From NCBI GenBank assembly GCA_022615475.1, contig JAKEGQ010000085.1, positions 1 to 14,641 on the forward strand: a DNA stretch of 14,641 nucleotides. Reading direction: 5' to 3'. The notes beneath the pieces were generated by a model. The model searched no databases and had not been told where the DNA came from. It worked only from the letters and a program-made list of their open reading frames with translations. This DNA is from Candidatus Methylomirabilota bacterium (GTDB lineage Bacteria; Methylomirabilota; Methylomirabilia; Methylomirabilales; CSP1-5). The position numbers and the translations under genes were made by a program. Below are positions 1-5,910 of this stretch, piece after piece (position 1 is the stretch's first letter; each line of letters opens with the position of its first letter).

Positions 1-1
1 C

Positions 2-79
2 GTAGGGGATCAGCTCCGGAAAGGGGCGGCGCTCAACGCCATCCAGATCGCTGAGCTGGTCCTGGGGGTGAAGAGGTAG
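2..79 (+). CDS. asd: Aspartate-semialdehyde dehydrogenase, C-terminal end (partial)
   Basis: Only the last 25 codons and the TAG stop (77-79) are in the window. The reading frame starting at base 2 gives VGDQLRKGAALNAIQIAEL and a short tail. This is the hallmark C-terminal helix of bacterial Asd, where the G-D-N/Q-L-R-K-G-A-A-x-N segment lies near the NADP/substrate cleft. Asd reduces aspartyl-4-phosphate to aspartate semialdehyde, the branch point to lysine/diaminopimelate, threonine and methionine. The frame is open from the window edge, so the gene body lies upstream. An asd-truA neighbourhood is common in deltaproteobacteria-like genomes, which supports the call. Asd is inferred from this tail alone, but the motif is distinctive. 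Confidence 0.85.
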   Translation, partial: VGDQLRKGAALNAIQIAELVLGVKR

Positions 80-87
80 GTCCTCGG

Positions 88-123
88 CTCGTCCTTCGAT
101 TTTACTCAGGACGAGTGCTGAGT
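88..123. repeat. Two overlapping inverted repeats in the asd-truA gap
   Basis: CTCGTCC (88-94) can pair with GGACGAG (109-115), and ACTCAG (104-109) can pair with CTGAGT (118-123). Both stems use base 109 and the second nests into the loop of the first, so in RNA they would be mutually exclusive. No T tract follows either stem, so this is not a typical intrinsic terminator for asd. It could be a small leader structure of truA or chance. The structure is seen; any function is unproven. Confidence 0.35.
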
Positions 124-166
124 GAGCAATATCTCTGATGGGGTTCACAAAAATACGTAACGGTAT

Positions 167-919
167 TTGCGAATCAAAGCACTAGTGCAGAATCTCAAGT
201 TGACCCTGGAATATGACGGAACCGCGTATCACGGCTGGCAGGTCCAACCGGGGCTGCCGACGATTCAGGGGGCCCTCGAGGAGACCGTGAAGCGCATTTC
301 AGGCGAGGAGGTCCGGGTCATCGGCGCCGGGCGGACCGACGCAGGGGTCCACGCCCTGGGCCAGGTGGCCAACTTCCGGACGAGCAAGGGTCTCGCCCTC
401 GACACATGGCGGCGCGCGCTCAATGGCCTGCTCCCGTCCGACATCGTGGTGCGCGGCGTCGAACCCGTACCTGACGAATTTGAGGCGCGTCGATCGGCCA
501 CACACAAGACCTACCGGTACTCCATCTGGAACGCCCCATTTCCGTCTGCCATCGAGCGACACGTACTTCTCCACATCCCCGATCCTTTGGACGTCGCCTC
601 CATGGTCGAGGGGGCGACGTTCCTTGTCGGTGAGCATGATTTTTCCGCCTTTCGGGCGGCCGACGACAGCCCGCCTCGCCCCGTGCGCCGCGTGGTCGAG
701 GCGCGCTTCGCCCAGGAGGCGAATCGCCTCCACTTCATCATTACGGGAAACGGCTTCCTGAAGCACATGATCCGGATCATCGTGGGGACGTTGCTGGACG
801 TCGGTAGAGGCAAGCTCAACCCTAAAGACTTGGAGCGAATCTTGCAATCCAAGGACCGCCAGAGGGCCGGGCGGACGGCGCCCCCTCATGGCTTGTGCCT
901 CATGGAGGTAATGTACTAG
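167..919 (+). CDS. truA: tRNA pseudouridine synthase A (tRNA pseudouridine(38-40) synthase)
   Basis: TruA isomerises uridines 38-40 in the anticodon arm of many tRNAs to pseudouridine, in the cytoplasm. The 250-residue product has the family opening LEYDGTAYHGWQ (residues 14-25) and the catalytic motif GAGRTDAGVHALGQVANF, with the nucleophile Asp58. The HKTYRY segment near residue 113 and the C-terminal FLKHMIRIIVGTLLDVGRGK element are also present. Length is normal for the family. The start is uncertain: TTG 167 is the most upstream candidate, but GTG 185 and TTG 200 are in frame and closer to the conserved YDGT. None has a convincing Shine-Dalgarno sequence, and a 6-bp inverted repeat (151-156/163-168) overlaps the TTG 167 codon. 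The stop TAG (917-919) directly abuts the ATG of the next ORF, suggesting translational coupling. Confidence 0.95.
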   Translation: MRIKALVQNLKLTLEYDGTAYHGWQVQPGLPTIQGALEETVKRISGEEVRVIGAGRTDAGVHALGQVANFRTSKGLALDTWRRALNGLLPSDIVVRGVEPVPDEFEARRSATHKTYRYSIWNAPFPSAIERHVLLHIPDPLDVASMVEGATFLVGEHDFSAFRAADDSPPRPVRRVVEARFAQEANRLHFIITGNGFLKHMIRIIVGTLLDVGRGKLNPKDLERILQSKDRQRAGRTAPPHGLCLMEVMY

Positions 920-1189
920 ATGGCCATCACAGGAAATCCTCTCGCCATAGCACGGGAAATCGGAGACGGCTTTCACTCGCTGACCACGGCATCCCTGAAG
1001 AGGTACACGCCCGCCGACCTGAAGACCATCAACACCAGCCTCCAACAGGTCCTCCGAGACGCCCGGGGAGAGACCCCTCCGCCAGGCGACGCCGAGGCGA
1101 TCCGAAAGAAAAGCCTCCGTCTCCAGCGCCTGAATCACGCCATCCTGACGCTCGCCAACTACTGCCGCCAGCAGCACATTCCCATCTGA
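920..1189 (+). CDS. Hypothetical protein, 89 residues, downstream of truA
   Basis: The product is not recognised. The ATG immediately follows the truA stop with no gap, and a clear GGAGG (904-908, 11 nt upstream) lies inside the truA end, so it is very probably translated and coupled to truA. The protein is soluble-looking, with no signal peptide or membrane segment. It has two helix-prone halves (about residues 6-46 and 58-84) separated by a Gly/Pro-rich linker (about 50-57), and the C-terminal half is basic (RKKSLRLQRLNHA). It has one cysteine, in the tail NYCRQQHIPI. No enzymatic motif is visible. A role linked to tRNA modification or the following leuS would be a guess from position only. 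Confidence 0.7.
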   Translation: MAITGNPLAIAREIGDGFHSLTTASLKRYTPADLKTINTSLQQVLRDARGETPPPGDAEAIRKKSLRLQRLNHAILTLANYCRQQHIPI

Positions 1190-1208
1190 GGATTTTGCAC
1201 AGTCCGTG

Positions 1209-1225
1209 CCGCCTCAACGAGGCGG
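1209..1225. repeat. Perfect 7-bp hairpin in the gap before leuS
   Basis: CCGCCTC (1209-1215), loop AAC, GAGGCGG (1219-1225). It lies 20 nt after the stop of the 89-residue ORF. The stem is strong, but GGTCC rather than a T run follows, so it is not a canonical Rho-independent terminator. It may stabilise the 3' end of the truA message or act in a Rho-dependent or leader context. The rest of the 155-nt gap (1190-1344) is GC-rich with a weak promoter candidate and the leuS ribosome binding site. Confidence 0.45.
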
Positions 1226-1283
1226 GGTCCGATCCGCGCTCTCCGAGCGGCTCGCGGGAGTGGGCGACGATCGGTGCCAGGAG

Positions 1284-1312
1284 TTGCGCCGGTGGAGCGC
1301 GTGTGCTATTTA
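1284..1312 (+). promoter_or_regulatory. Weak candidate promoter for leuS
   Basis: TTGCGC (1284-1289), 17-bp spacer, TATTTA (1307-1312). The AT-rich patch TATTTATA stands out in an otherwise GC-rich gap and lies 33 nt upstream of the leuS ATG. Only three of six bases match consensus in each box, so this is tentative; leuS may instead be read through from truA. Confidence 0.3.
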
Positions 1313-1344
1313 TAGGCGGGACCATCGCGGGAGAAAGAATCGGC

Positions 1345-3927
1345 ATGGCCAGATCGTACGATTTCAAGGGCGTCGAGGCCGGGTGGCAGCGGGTCTGGGA
1401 AGAACGGAAGGCCTTCCGGGTGACGGAGGATGCCTCACAGCCGAAATACTACTGCCTCGTGATGTATCCCTATCCCTCAGGGAAGATCCACATGGGGCAC
1501 GTCCGCAACTATGCGATCGGAGATGTGGTGGCGCGGTACTTCCGGATGCGCGGCCACAACGTGCTCCACCCGATGGGATGGGATTCCTTCGGCCTGCCTG
1601 CAGAGAATGCGGCCATCGAACACGGGGTGCATCCCGCCGCCTGGACGGTCGAGAACATCACCTACATGCGGACCCAACTCAAGCGGATGGGTCTCTCCTA
1701 CGACTGGGATCGTGAGATCACGTGTAGCGATCCCGAATACTACCGGTGGAATCAATGGCTCTTCCTCAGGATGTATGAGAAAGGACTTGCGTACAAGAAG
1801 CCGGCCCTCGTCAACTGGTGTGAGGTCTGCCAGACGGTCCTCGCCAACGAACAGGTAGAAGGGGGGCGGTGTTGGCGCGACGACTCGGTGGTCATCCAGA
1901 AGGAGCTGGATCAGTGGTTCTTGAAGATTACCGCCTACGCCGATGAGCTCCTCACGGGGCTGGATCGATTGCCCGGCTGGCCCGAGCGGGTCAAGACGAT
2001 GCAGCGGAACTGGATCGGGAAGAGCGTCGGCGCCGAAGTGGACTTCCCGATGGCGGATGGCGGCCCTCCCATCACCATCTTCACGACCCGGCAGGATACC
2101 CTCTACGGGGCCACCTTCATGGTGCTGGCACCAGAGCATGCGCTGGCCCACAGGCTGGCCCGCGGCAGGCCGGAGGTCGAAGGCTTCATCGAGCGGATGC
2201 GAACGGAAGACCGCCTGGTCCGGACCGCGGCCGAGACTGAAAAGGAGGGAGTCTTCACCGGCGCCTTCGCGATCAATCCCTTGACCCAGGAGAAGATCCC
2301 CATCTGGCTCGCCAATTTCGTCCTGCTGGAATATGGGACAGGCGCCATCATGTCGGTACCCTCGCACGACCAGCGGGATTTCGATTTCGCCAGGAAATAC
2401 CACCTCCCGATCCGGCTGGTCATTGATCCCGAAGAAGGCACCCTCGTCGCCGCCGACCTGGAGAAGGCGTATGAAGGCGAAGGGGTCATGGTGAATTCGG
2501 GGCCTTTCAGCGGGTTGCCGAGTGGGGAAGGGCGGGAGGCGATCACTCGATATCTGGAAGAACGGAGGATCGGCAAGGGGGCGGTGAACTACCGGTTGAG
2601 AGACTGGGGGGTTTCCCGACAGCGGTACTGGGGGACCCCCATCCCTATCATCTACTGTGACCGGTGCGGCACGGTCCCAGTTCCCGAGCGCGACCTGCCG
2701 GTCCTGCTTCCCCGGGACGTGGAGATCACCATGAAGGGCGGGTCCCCGCTGGCCCGGGTCGAACACTTTGTCAACGTGAGCTGTCCGGCGTGTCACGGGC
2801 CGGCCCGTCGAGAGACCGATACGATGGATACCTTTGTCGACTCCTCCTGGTACTTCCTCCGCTTCTGCAGCCCCAAGGAGGAGAATCGCGCCCTCGATCC
2901 CGCCAAGGTGATGTACTGGATGCCGGTGGATCAGTATATCGGGGGGATCGAGCACGCGGTCCTCCACCTGCTCTACGCACGATTCTTTACCCGCGTGATG
3001 CGGGACCTGGGGTTGGTCTCTATTGATGAGCCGTTCGTGAATCTCCTCACGCAGGGTATGGTCTGCAAGGAAACCTACCGGTGCCCCACCCATGGCTACC
3101 GGCTCCCCGACGAGGTGGATGCCAAGGGGCGGTGTACCGCCTGTGGCCAGCCGGTGGAGATCGGGCGGATCGAGAAGATGTCCAAATCAAAGAAGAACGT
3201 CGTGGATCCGGACGACCTGATGAATCGCTATGGGGCGGATACCGCCCGCCTCTTCTCCCTCTTCGCCGCGCCGCCGGAGAAGGACCTGGAATGGTCCGAC
3301 CAAGGGGTCGAGGGGGCCTTCCGGTTCCTCAACCGGGTATACCGGCTGGTGGAGGGATGGGCGGAGGAGCTCTGCCGTCCGGTGAAACCCGTCTCGTTCG
3401 CCGCCCTCACGGTGGGCCGGGCGCTGTATCAAAAGGCCCACTTCACCATCAAGAAGGTGACCGAGGATCTTGACCGGGATTTTCACTTCAACACGGCCAT
3501 CGCCGCCCTCATGGAGCTCGTAAACAGCCTGGGGCAATTTGATCTCGGCAGCGCGCCAGAAGAACGGGAAGAAAAAAGAACGGTGGCGCGCTTTGCGGTG
3601 GAGACCCTGCTCGTCCTCCTCGCTCCCTTTGCCCCCCACCTGGCGGAAGAGCTGTGGCAGCGCCTCGGCCATTCCCGGAGCATCGCCGAGGCACGGTGGC
3701 CTGTGCATAGCACCGAGGTGATTCAGCAAGAGGAAATCCTGGTGGTGGTCCAGGTCAACGGAAAGCTCAGAAGCCGGCTCGTGCTTCCCGCCGATGCTGA
3801 AGAGGAAGCACTTCGGGCGGCGGCGCTCAAGGACAGCCGGGTCCAGGCGTGGCTCGAGGGAAGACAGGTGGTCCGGGTCGTGGTGGTTCCCAAGAAGCTG
3901 GTCAACATCGTGACCGATGAACGCTAG
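1345..3927 (+). CDS. leuS: Leucyl-tRNA synthetase
   Basis: This class I synthetase charges tRNA(Leu) with leucine in the cytoplasm. At 860 residues it matches the usual bacterial length. The HIGH-type motif HMGH is at residues 49-52 and the KMSKS motif at 611-615. The CP1 editing domain (roughly 225-415) has TTRQDTL (247-253) and HDQRD ending at Asp345, the residue that anchors the leucine amino group in editing. A Cys4 cluster (438/441 and 480/483) is present, and a compact Cys-rich insert (580, 597, 600) lies just before KMSKS. The first zinc site is degenerate: C159, C162 and C176 are present, but the usual fourth Cys of CWRC is Asp179. ATG 1345 was chosen because it begins the conserved YDF..E..WQ..WEE opening and has GGGAG (1329-1333) 11 nt upstream; the frame is open further upstream, but without homology. 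Confidence 0.97.
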   Translation: MARSYDFKGVEAGWQRVWEERKAFRVTEDASQPKYYCLVMYPYPSGKIHMGHVRNYAIGDVVARYFRMRGHNVLHPMGWDSFGLPAENAAIEHGVHPAAWTVENITYMRTQLKRMGLSYDWDREITCSDPEYYRWNQWLFLRMYEKGLAYKKPALVNWCEVCQTVLANEQVEGGRCWRDDSVVIQKELDQWFLKITAYADELLTGLDRLPGWPERVKTMQRNWIGKSVGAEVDFPMADGGPPITIFTTRQDTLYGATFMVLAPEHALAHRLARGRPEVEGFIERMRTEDRLVRTAAETEKEGVFTGAFAINPLTQEKIPIWLANFVLLEYGTGAIMSVPSHDQRDFDFARKYHLPIRLVIDPEEGTLVAADLEKAYEGEGVMVNSGPFSGLPSGEGREAITRYLEERRIGKGAVNYRLRDWGVSRQRYWGTPIPIIYCDRCGTVPVPERDLPVLLPRDVEITMKGGSPLARVEHFVNVSCPACHGPARRETDTMDTFVDSSWYFLRFCSPKEENRALDPAKVMYWMPVDQYIGGIEHAVLHLLYARFFTRVMRDLGLVSIDEPFVNLLTQGMVCKETYRCPTHGYRLPDEVDAKGRCTACGQPVEIGRIEKMSKSKKNVVDPDDLMNRYGADTARLFSLFAAPPEKDLEWSDQGVEGAFRFLNRVYRLVEGWAEELCRPVKPVSFAALTVGRALYQKAHFTIKKVTEDLDRDFHFNTAIAALMELVNSLGQFDLGSAPEEREEKRTVARFAVETLLVLLAPFAPHLAEELWQRLGHSRSIAEARWPVHSTEVIQQEEILVVVQVNGKLRSRLVLPADAEEEALRAAALKDSRVQAWLEGRQVVRVVVVPKKLVNIVTDER

Positions 3928-3970
3928 CATGCTAGCAAGGGAGTACGCTAGAATGCGAGGATGCTCAGAG
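3923..3970. repeat. Degenerate 8-bp tandem repeat, first arm (leuS 3' end)
   Basis: From 3923 the sequence falls into consecutive octamers: GCTAGCAT, GCTAGCAA, GGGAGTAC, GCTAGAAT, GCGAGGAT, GCTCAGAG. The first 14 bases (3923-3936) form a perfect palindrome, and the leuS stop codon TAG (3925-3927) lies inside it. The period then fades towards 3995. The second arm at 4029-4076 has the related unit in the opposite orientation. Confidence 0.6.
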
Positions 3971-4010
3971 TCCGGGATCTTCAAGTCCGTAGGTCAAAAG
4001 TGGGGACCTC

Positions 4011-4556
4011 GTGGTTGATCGAGCTTACAAGCCTCCTAGCCTTCTAGCCTCCCGGCTTTCCAGCCTTCCAGCGGCCATTCTCGTCATCGGCCTGGTCGGA
4101 GCGGGGTGTGGCTATCACGGCCAGGCGAACCTGCCGAACGACCTGCAACGGATCCATCTGACCGTCACCAACAAGGGGGCCTCTCGGCCCGGCCTCGAGG
4201 CCGCCACCACCCAAGCCCTGACCCAGCGCATCCTCAGCGCCGGGGGCCGAGTCGTCGCGGAAGAGACGCAGGCGGATGCGATGATGCAAGCCGCGATTGT
4301 CGCCCTTGAGAACAATCCGGTGGCATTCGATCGGCAGGATATTGCCCAACGGTTCCGGTTGGCGGTTGTCCTGAATGTGCAGGTGATCCAGCGGAAGGAC
4401 AAGGTTGAGCTGGCGAATGAGCAGGTCCGGGGAGAGGCATACTACTCTACCCCCCCCGGGATTACGGGGACCGAAGTGGCGCAGAATGATGCGATCCGTC
4501 GGGCCCTTCGTGATCTTGCCGATAAGGTCGTCACCAGGGTGGTGGACCCCTTCTGA
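4011..4556 (+). CDS. lptE: LptE-like LPS-assembly outer-membrane lipoprotein
   Basis: LptE plugs the LptD barrel that inserts lipopolysaccharide into the outer leaflet of the outer membrane. The 181-residue product has a lipoprotein signal peptide with basic residues (K7, R15), a hydrophobic stretch (about 17-30) and the lipobox LVGAGC, with Cys33 as lipidation site. This is followed by GYH, as is typical of LptE (CGYxL-like). The mature part has the LptE pattern of alternating strands and a C-terminal Ala/Arg-rich helix (RRALRDLADKVVTRVV). The start is GTG 4011 with GGGGA (4002-4006) four nt upstream; no later standard start would leave a signal peptide. Its place between leuS and holA is the classic lptE position. 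The signal-peptide codons consist of an 8-bp tandem repeat (4029-4076). The protein family diverges quickly, so the call rests on lipobox, size and context. Confidence 0.82.
   Translation: MVDRAYKPPSLLASRLSSLPAAILVIGLVGAGCGYHGQANLPNDLQRIHLTVTNKGASRPGLEAATTQALTQRILSAGGRVVAEETQADAMMQAAIVALENNPVAFDRQDIAQRFRLAVVLNVQVIQRKDKVELANEQVRGEAYYSTPPGITGTEVAQNDAIRRALRDLADKVVTRVVDPF
4029..4076. repeat. Degenerate 8-bp tandem repeat, second arm (within lptE signal peptide codons)
   Basis: Successive octamers are AAGCCTCC, TAGCCTTC, TAGCCTCC, CGGCTTTC, CAGCCTTC, CAGCGGCC. On the minus strand the unit reads GAAGGCTA/GGAGGCTA, close to the GAATGCTA-like unit of the first arm at 3923-3970, so the two arms are imperfect inverted copies about 60 nt apart. 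The arm codes for residues 7-22 of LptE. Confidence 0.6.
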
Positions 4557-4565
4557 GGGACGACG

Positions 4566-5567
4566 CTGTTTGAGCCGGTTCTCCAAGCGGTAATCCGAGG
4601 CCAGGCGGCTCCGGTGTATCTTCTCCTGGGTGAGGAGGTCCTCCTCCGCGAAGCGTTCCTCTCCCGGCTGCTCCGCACCCTCTTGCCTCCCGGGATGGAG
4701 ACCCTCAATCTGGACATCCTTGCAGGGAGCGAGACAGCCCCAGCGGATCTCGCCGTCCGTTGCCGGACGATTCCCGCCTTTGCACCGCGGCGGGTCGTAT
4801 TGCTGAAAGAGGTAGACCGACTCCGCAGCGAGGTCTGGGAGGCCATGCTGGGCTACCTTGACGCTCCATCCCCGACCACGTGTCTCATCTGTATCGCTGA
4901 CAAGTTGGACTACGGGCACCGCGGACTCAAGCGCATCGAGGAAGTGGGGAAGGTCCTCCGGTTCGCCTTGCCCAAGGACGAGGGAGGGCGTGAGCGACAG
5001 TGTCAGCAGTGGATGCGAGAGCGAGCACGACACCAGGGGAAATCCCTGACCCCCGAGGCGGAACGGCTCCTCTTGACGCTCCAGGGTCCGGATCTCTTGC
5101 GTTTGAGCCAGGAGGTCGACAAACTCTGTCTCTTCGTCGGGGACCGACAGCAGATCGACCCCGAGGCGGTGGAGAGCCTAGTCGGCCAGGGGAGGGTACG
5201 GGGGATTTTCGAGCTGACGGCGGCGGTGGGCCGCCGGGACCTCGACGGAGCCGTGTCCTGTCTCCGACACCTCTTGGAAAGGGGAGAGGAGCCCCTGGGG
5301 ATGCTGGGGATGCTGGCACGTCAACTTCGGCTCCTCGTGCGGGCCAAGGAACTGCTCGCGCAGCCTTCCCCTCCCGCCGAGATCAGCCGGTTGCTCGGAG
5401 TCCCACGCCCCTTTGTTTCAGAGATCCTGGAGGCGGCACGCCTCTCGTCCCTGCCCCGACTGGAGCAAGGGCTCGCCCGCCTGCTCGACTTGGACCGAAG
5501 GTTGAAATCGTCGGGAGGGGGCCAACCCCTGTATCTGGAGCTGGCCGTTATCGATCTCTGCTCATGA
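4566..5567 (+). CDS. holA: DNA polymerase III, delta subunit (clamp-loader)
   Basis: HolA opens the beta sliding clamp as part of the clamp-loader complex. The family N-terminus is visible as LFEPVLQAV...QAAPVYLLLGEE, where GEE replaces the ATP-binding loop of related AAA+ subunits. It is followed by the typical RTIPAFAPRRVVLLKEVDRL and a strand-plus-KLD segment (LICIADKLD). The C-terminal third is helical, with LGMLGMLARQLRLLVRAKEL as in the collar domain. The first conventional start is GTG 4614, but that would delete the conserved APVY and its preceding helix. The frame is open back to the lptE stop (4554-4556, same frame), and CTG 4566 lies 5 nt after GAGGGA (4555-4560), so CTG 4566 is my preferred start, giving 333 residues. 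The 3' end converges on rpsT with an 8-nt gap. Confidence 0.92.
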   Translation: MFEPVLQAVIRGQAAPVYLLLGEEVLLREAFLSRLLRTLLPPGMETLNLDILAGSETAPADLAVRCRTIPAFAPRRVVLLKEVDRLRSEVWEAMLGYLDAPSPTTCLICIADKLDYGHRGLKRIEEVGKVLRFALPKDEGGRERQCQQWMRERARHQGKSLTPEAERLLLTLQGPDLLRLSQEVDKLCLFVGDRQQIDPEAVESLVGQGRVRGIFELTAAVGRRDLDGAVSCLRHLLERGEEPLGMLGMLARQLRLLVRAKELLAQPSPPAEISRLLGVPRPFVSEILEAARLSSLPRLEQGLARLLDLDRRLKSSGGGQPLYLELAVIDLCS

Positions 5568-5575
5568 AGGTCGGG

Positions 5576-5848
5576 TTACCGGGCACTCCCGGAGCCCTGC
5601 ACCTGATGGGCGAGGCGGGACTTGTAGCGGGCCGCCGCTCGGGAATGGATGATCCCCTTGGAGGCGGTCTTGTCGATAATCGCCACCGCGGCCTGAAAGG
5701 CAGCCACCGCCGCCTCCCGGTTTCCCGTCTCTATCGCGTGACGGACCCTCTTGATGGTCGTTCGGAGTCGGCTTCTCGCCCTGCGGTTACGCAGAGTTCG
5801 CACCCGCGCCTGGCGCAGCTGCTTCGTTGCCGATCTGGTGTTGGGCAT
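5576..5848 (-). CDS. rpsT: 30S ribosomal protein S20
   Basis: S20 is a primary 16S rRNA-binding protein of the small subunit body. The 90-residue, strongly basic, helical product opens with MPNTRSATKQLRQ, continues RNRRARSRLRTTIKRVR, and ends in the typical KTASKGIIHSRAAARYKSRLA. This matches the family in length and order. The ATG (complement of 5846-5848) has a perfect GGAGG (complement of 5857-5861) 8 nt upstream, so the longer open frame upstream is not needed. It is the only minus-strand gene here, convergent with holA and divergent from murJ, a conserved arrangement in several Gram-negative lineages. It has its own sigma-70-type promoter. Confidence 0.96.
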   Translation of the reverse strand: MPNTRSATKQLRQARVRTLRNRRARSRLRTTIKRVRHAIETGNREAAVAAFQAAVAIIDKTASKGIIHSRAAARYKSRLAHQVQGSGSAR

Positions 5849-5881
5849 CGATTCATCCTCCACGAGAACGCGGCAACGGAT

Positions 5882-5910
5882 TGTATAGGGGAATTCCATC
5901 TCGATGTCAA
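5882..5910 (-). promoter_or_regulatory. Strong sigma-70-type promoter of rpsT
   Basis: On the minus strand, TTGACA (complement of 5905-5910) is followed after exactly 17 bp by TATACA (complement of 5882-5887). The -35 is a perfect consensus and the -10 matches at four of six positions, with AT following. Transcription would start about 25 nt upstream of the rpsT ATG. The -35 box overlaps the ATG of the divergent murJ gene (5904-5906). Confidence 0.8.

Noticed and set aside
1291..1301. GGTGGAGCGCG resembling the T-box GGTGG core before leuS
   Set aside because: The match to the full T-box sequence is incomplete, no terminator follows, and the leader is too short for the specifier stem without running into the upstream ORF.
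1477..3093. Long open frame on the minus strand opposite leuS (about 538 codons)
   Set aside because: It is antisense to a gene with clear family motifs, has no recognisable domain, and such frames are expected from third-position GC bias.
3923..4076. CRISPR array
   Set aside because: Units are contiguous 8-mers without spacers and highly degenerate; no cas genes nearby.
5579..5592. CCGGG-CACT-CCCGG hairpin at the holA/rpsT convergence as a shared terminator
   Set aside because: Only 5 bp, inside the rpsT coding end, and with no T tract on either strand.
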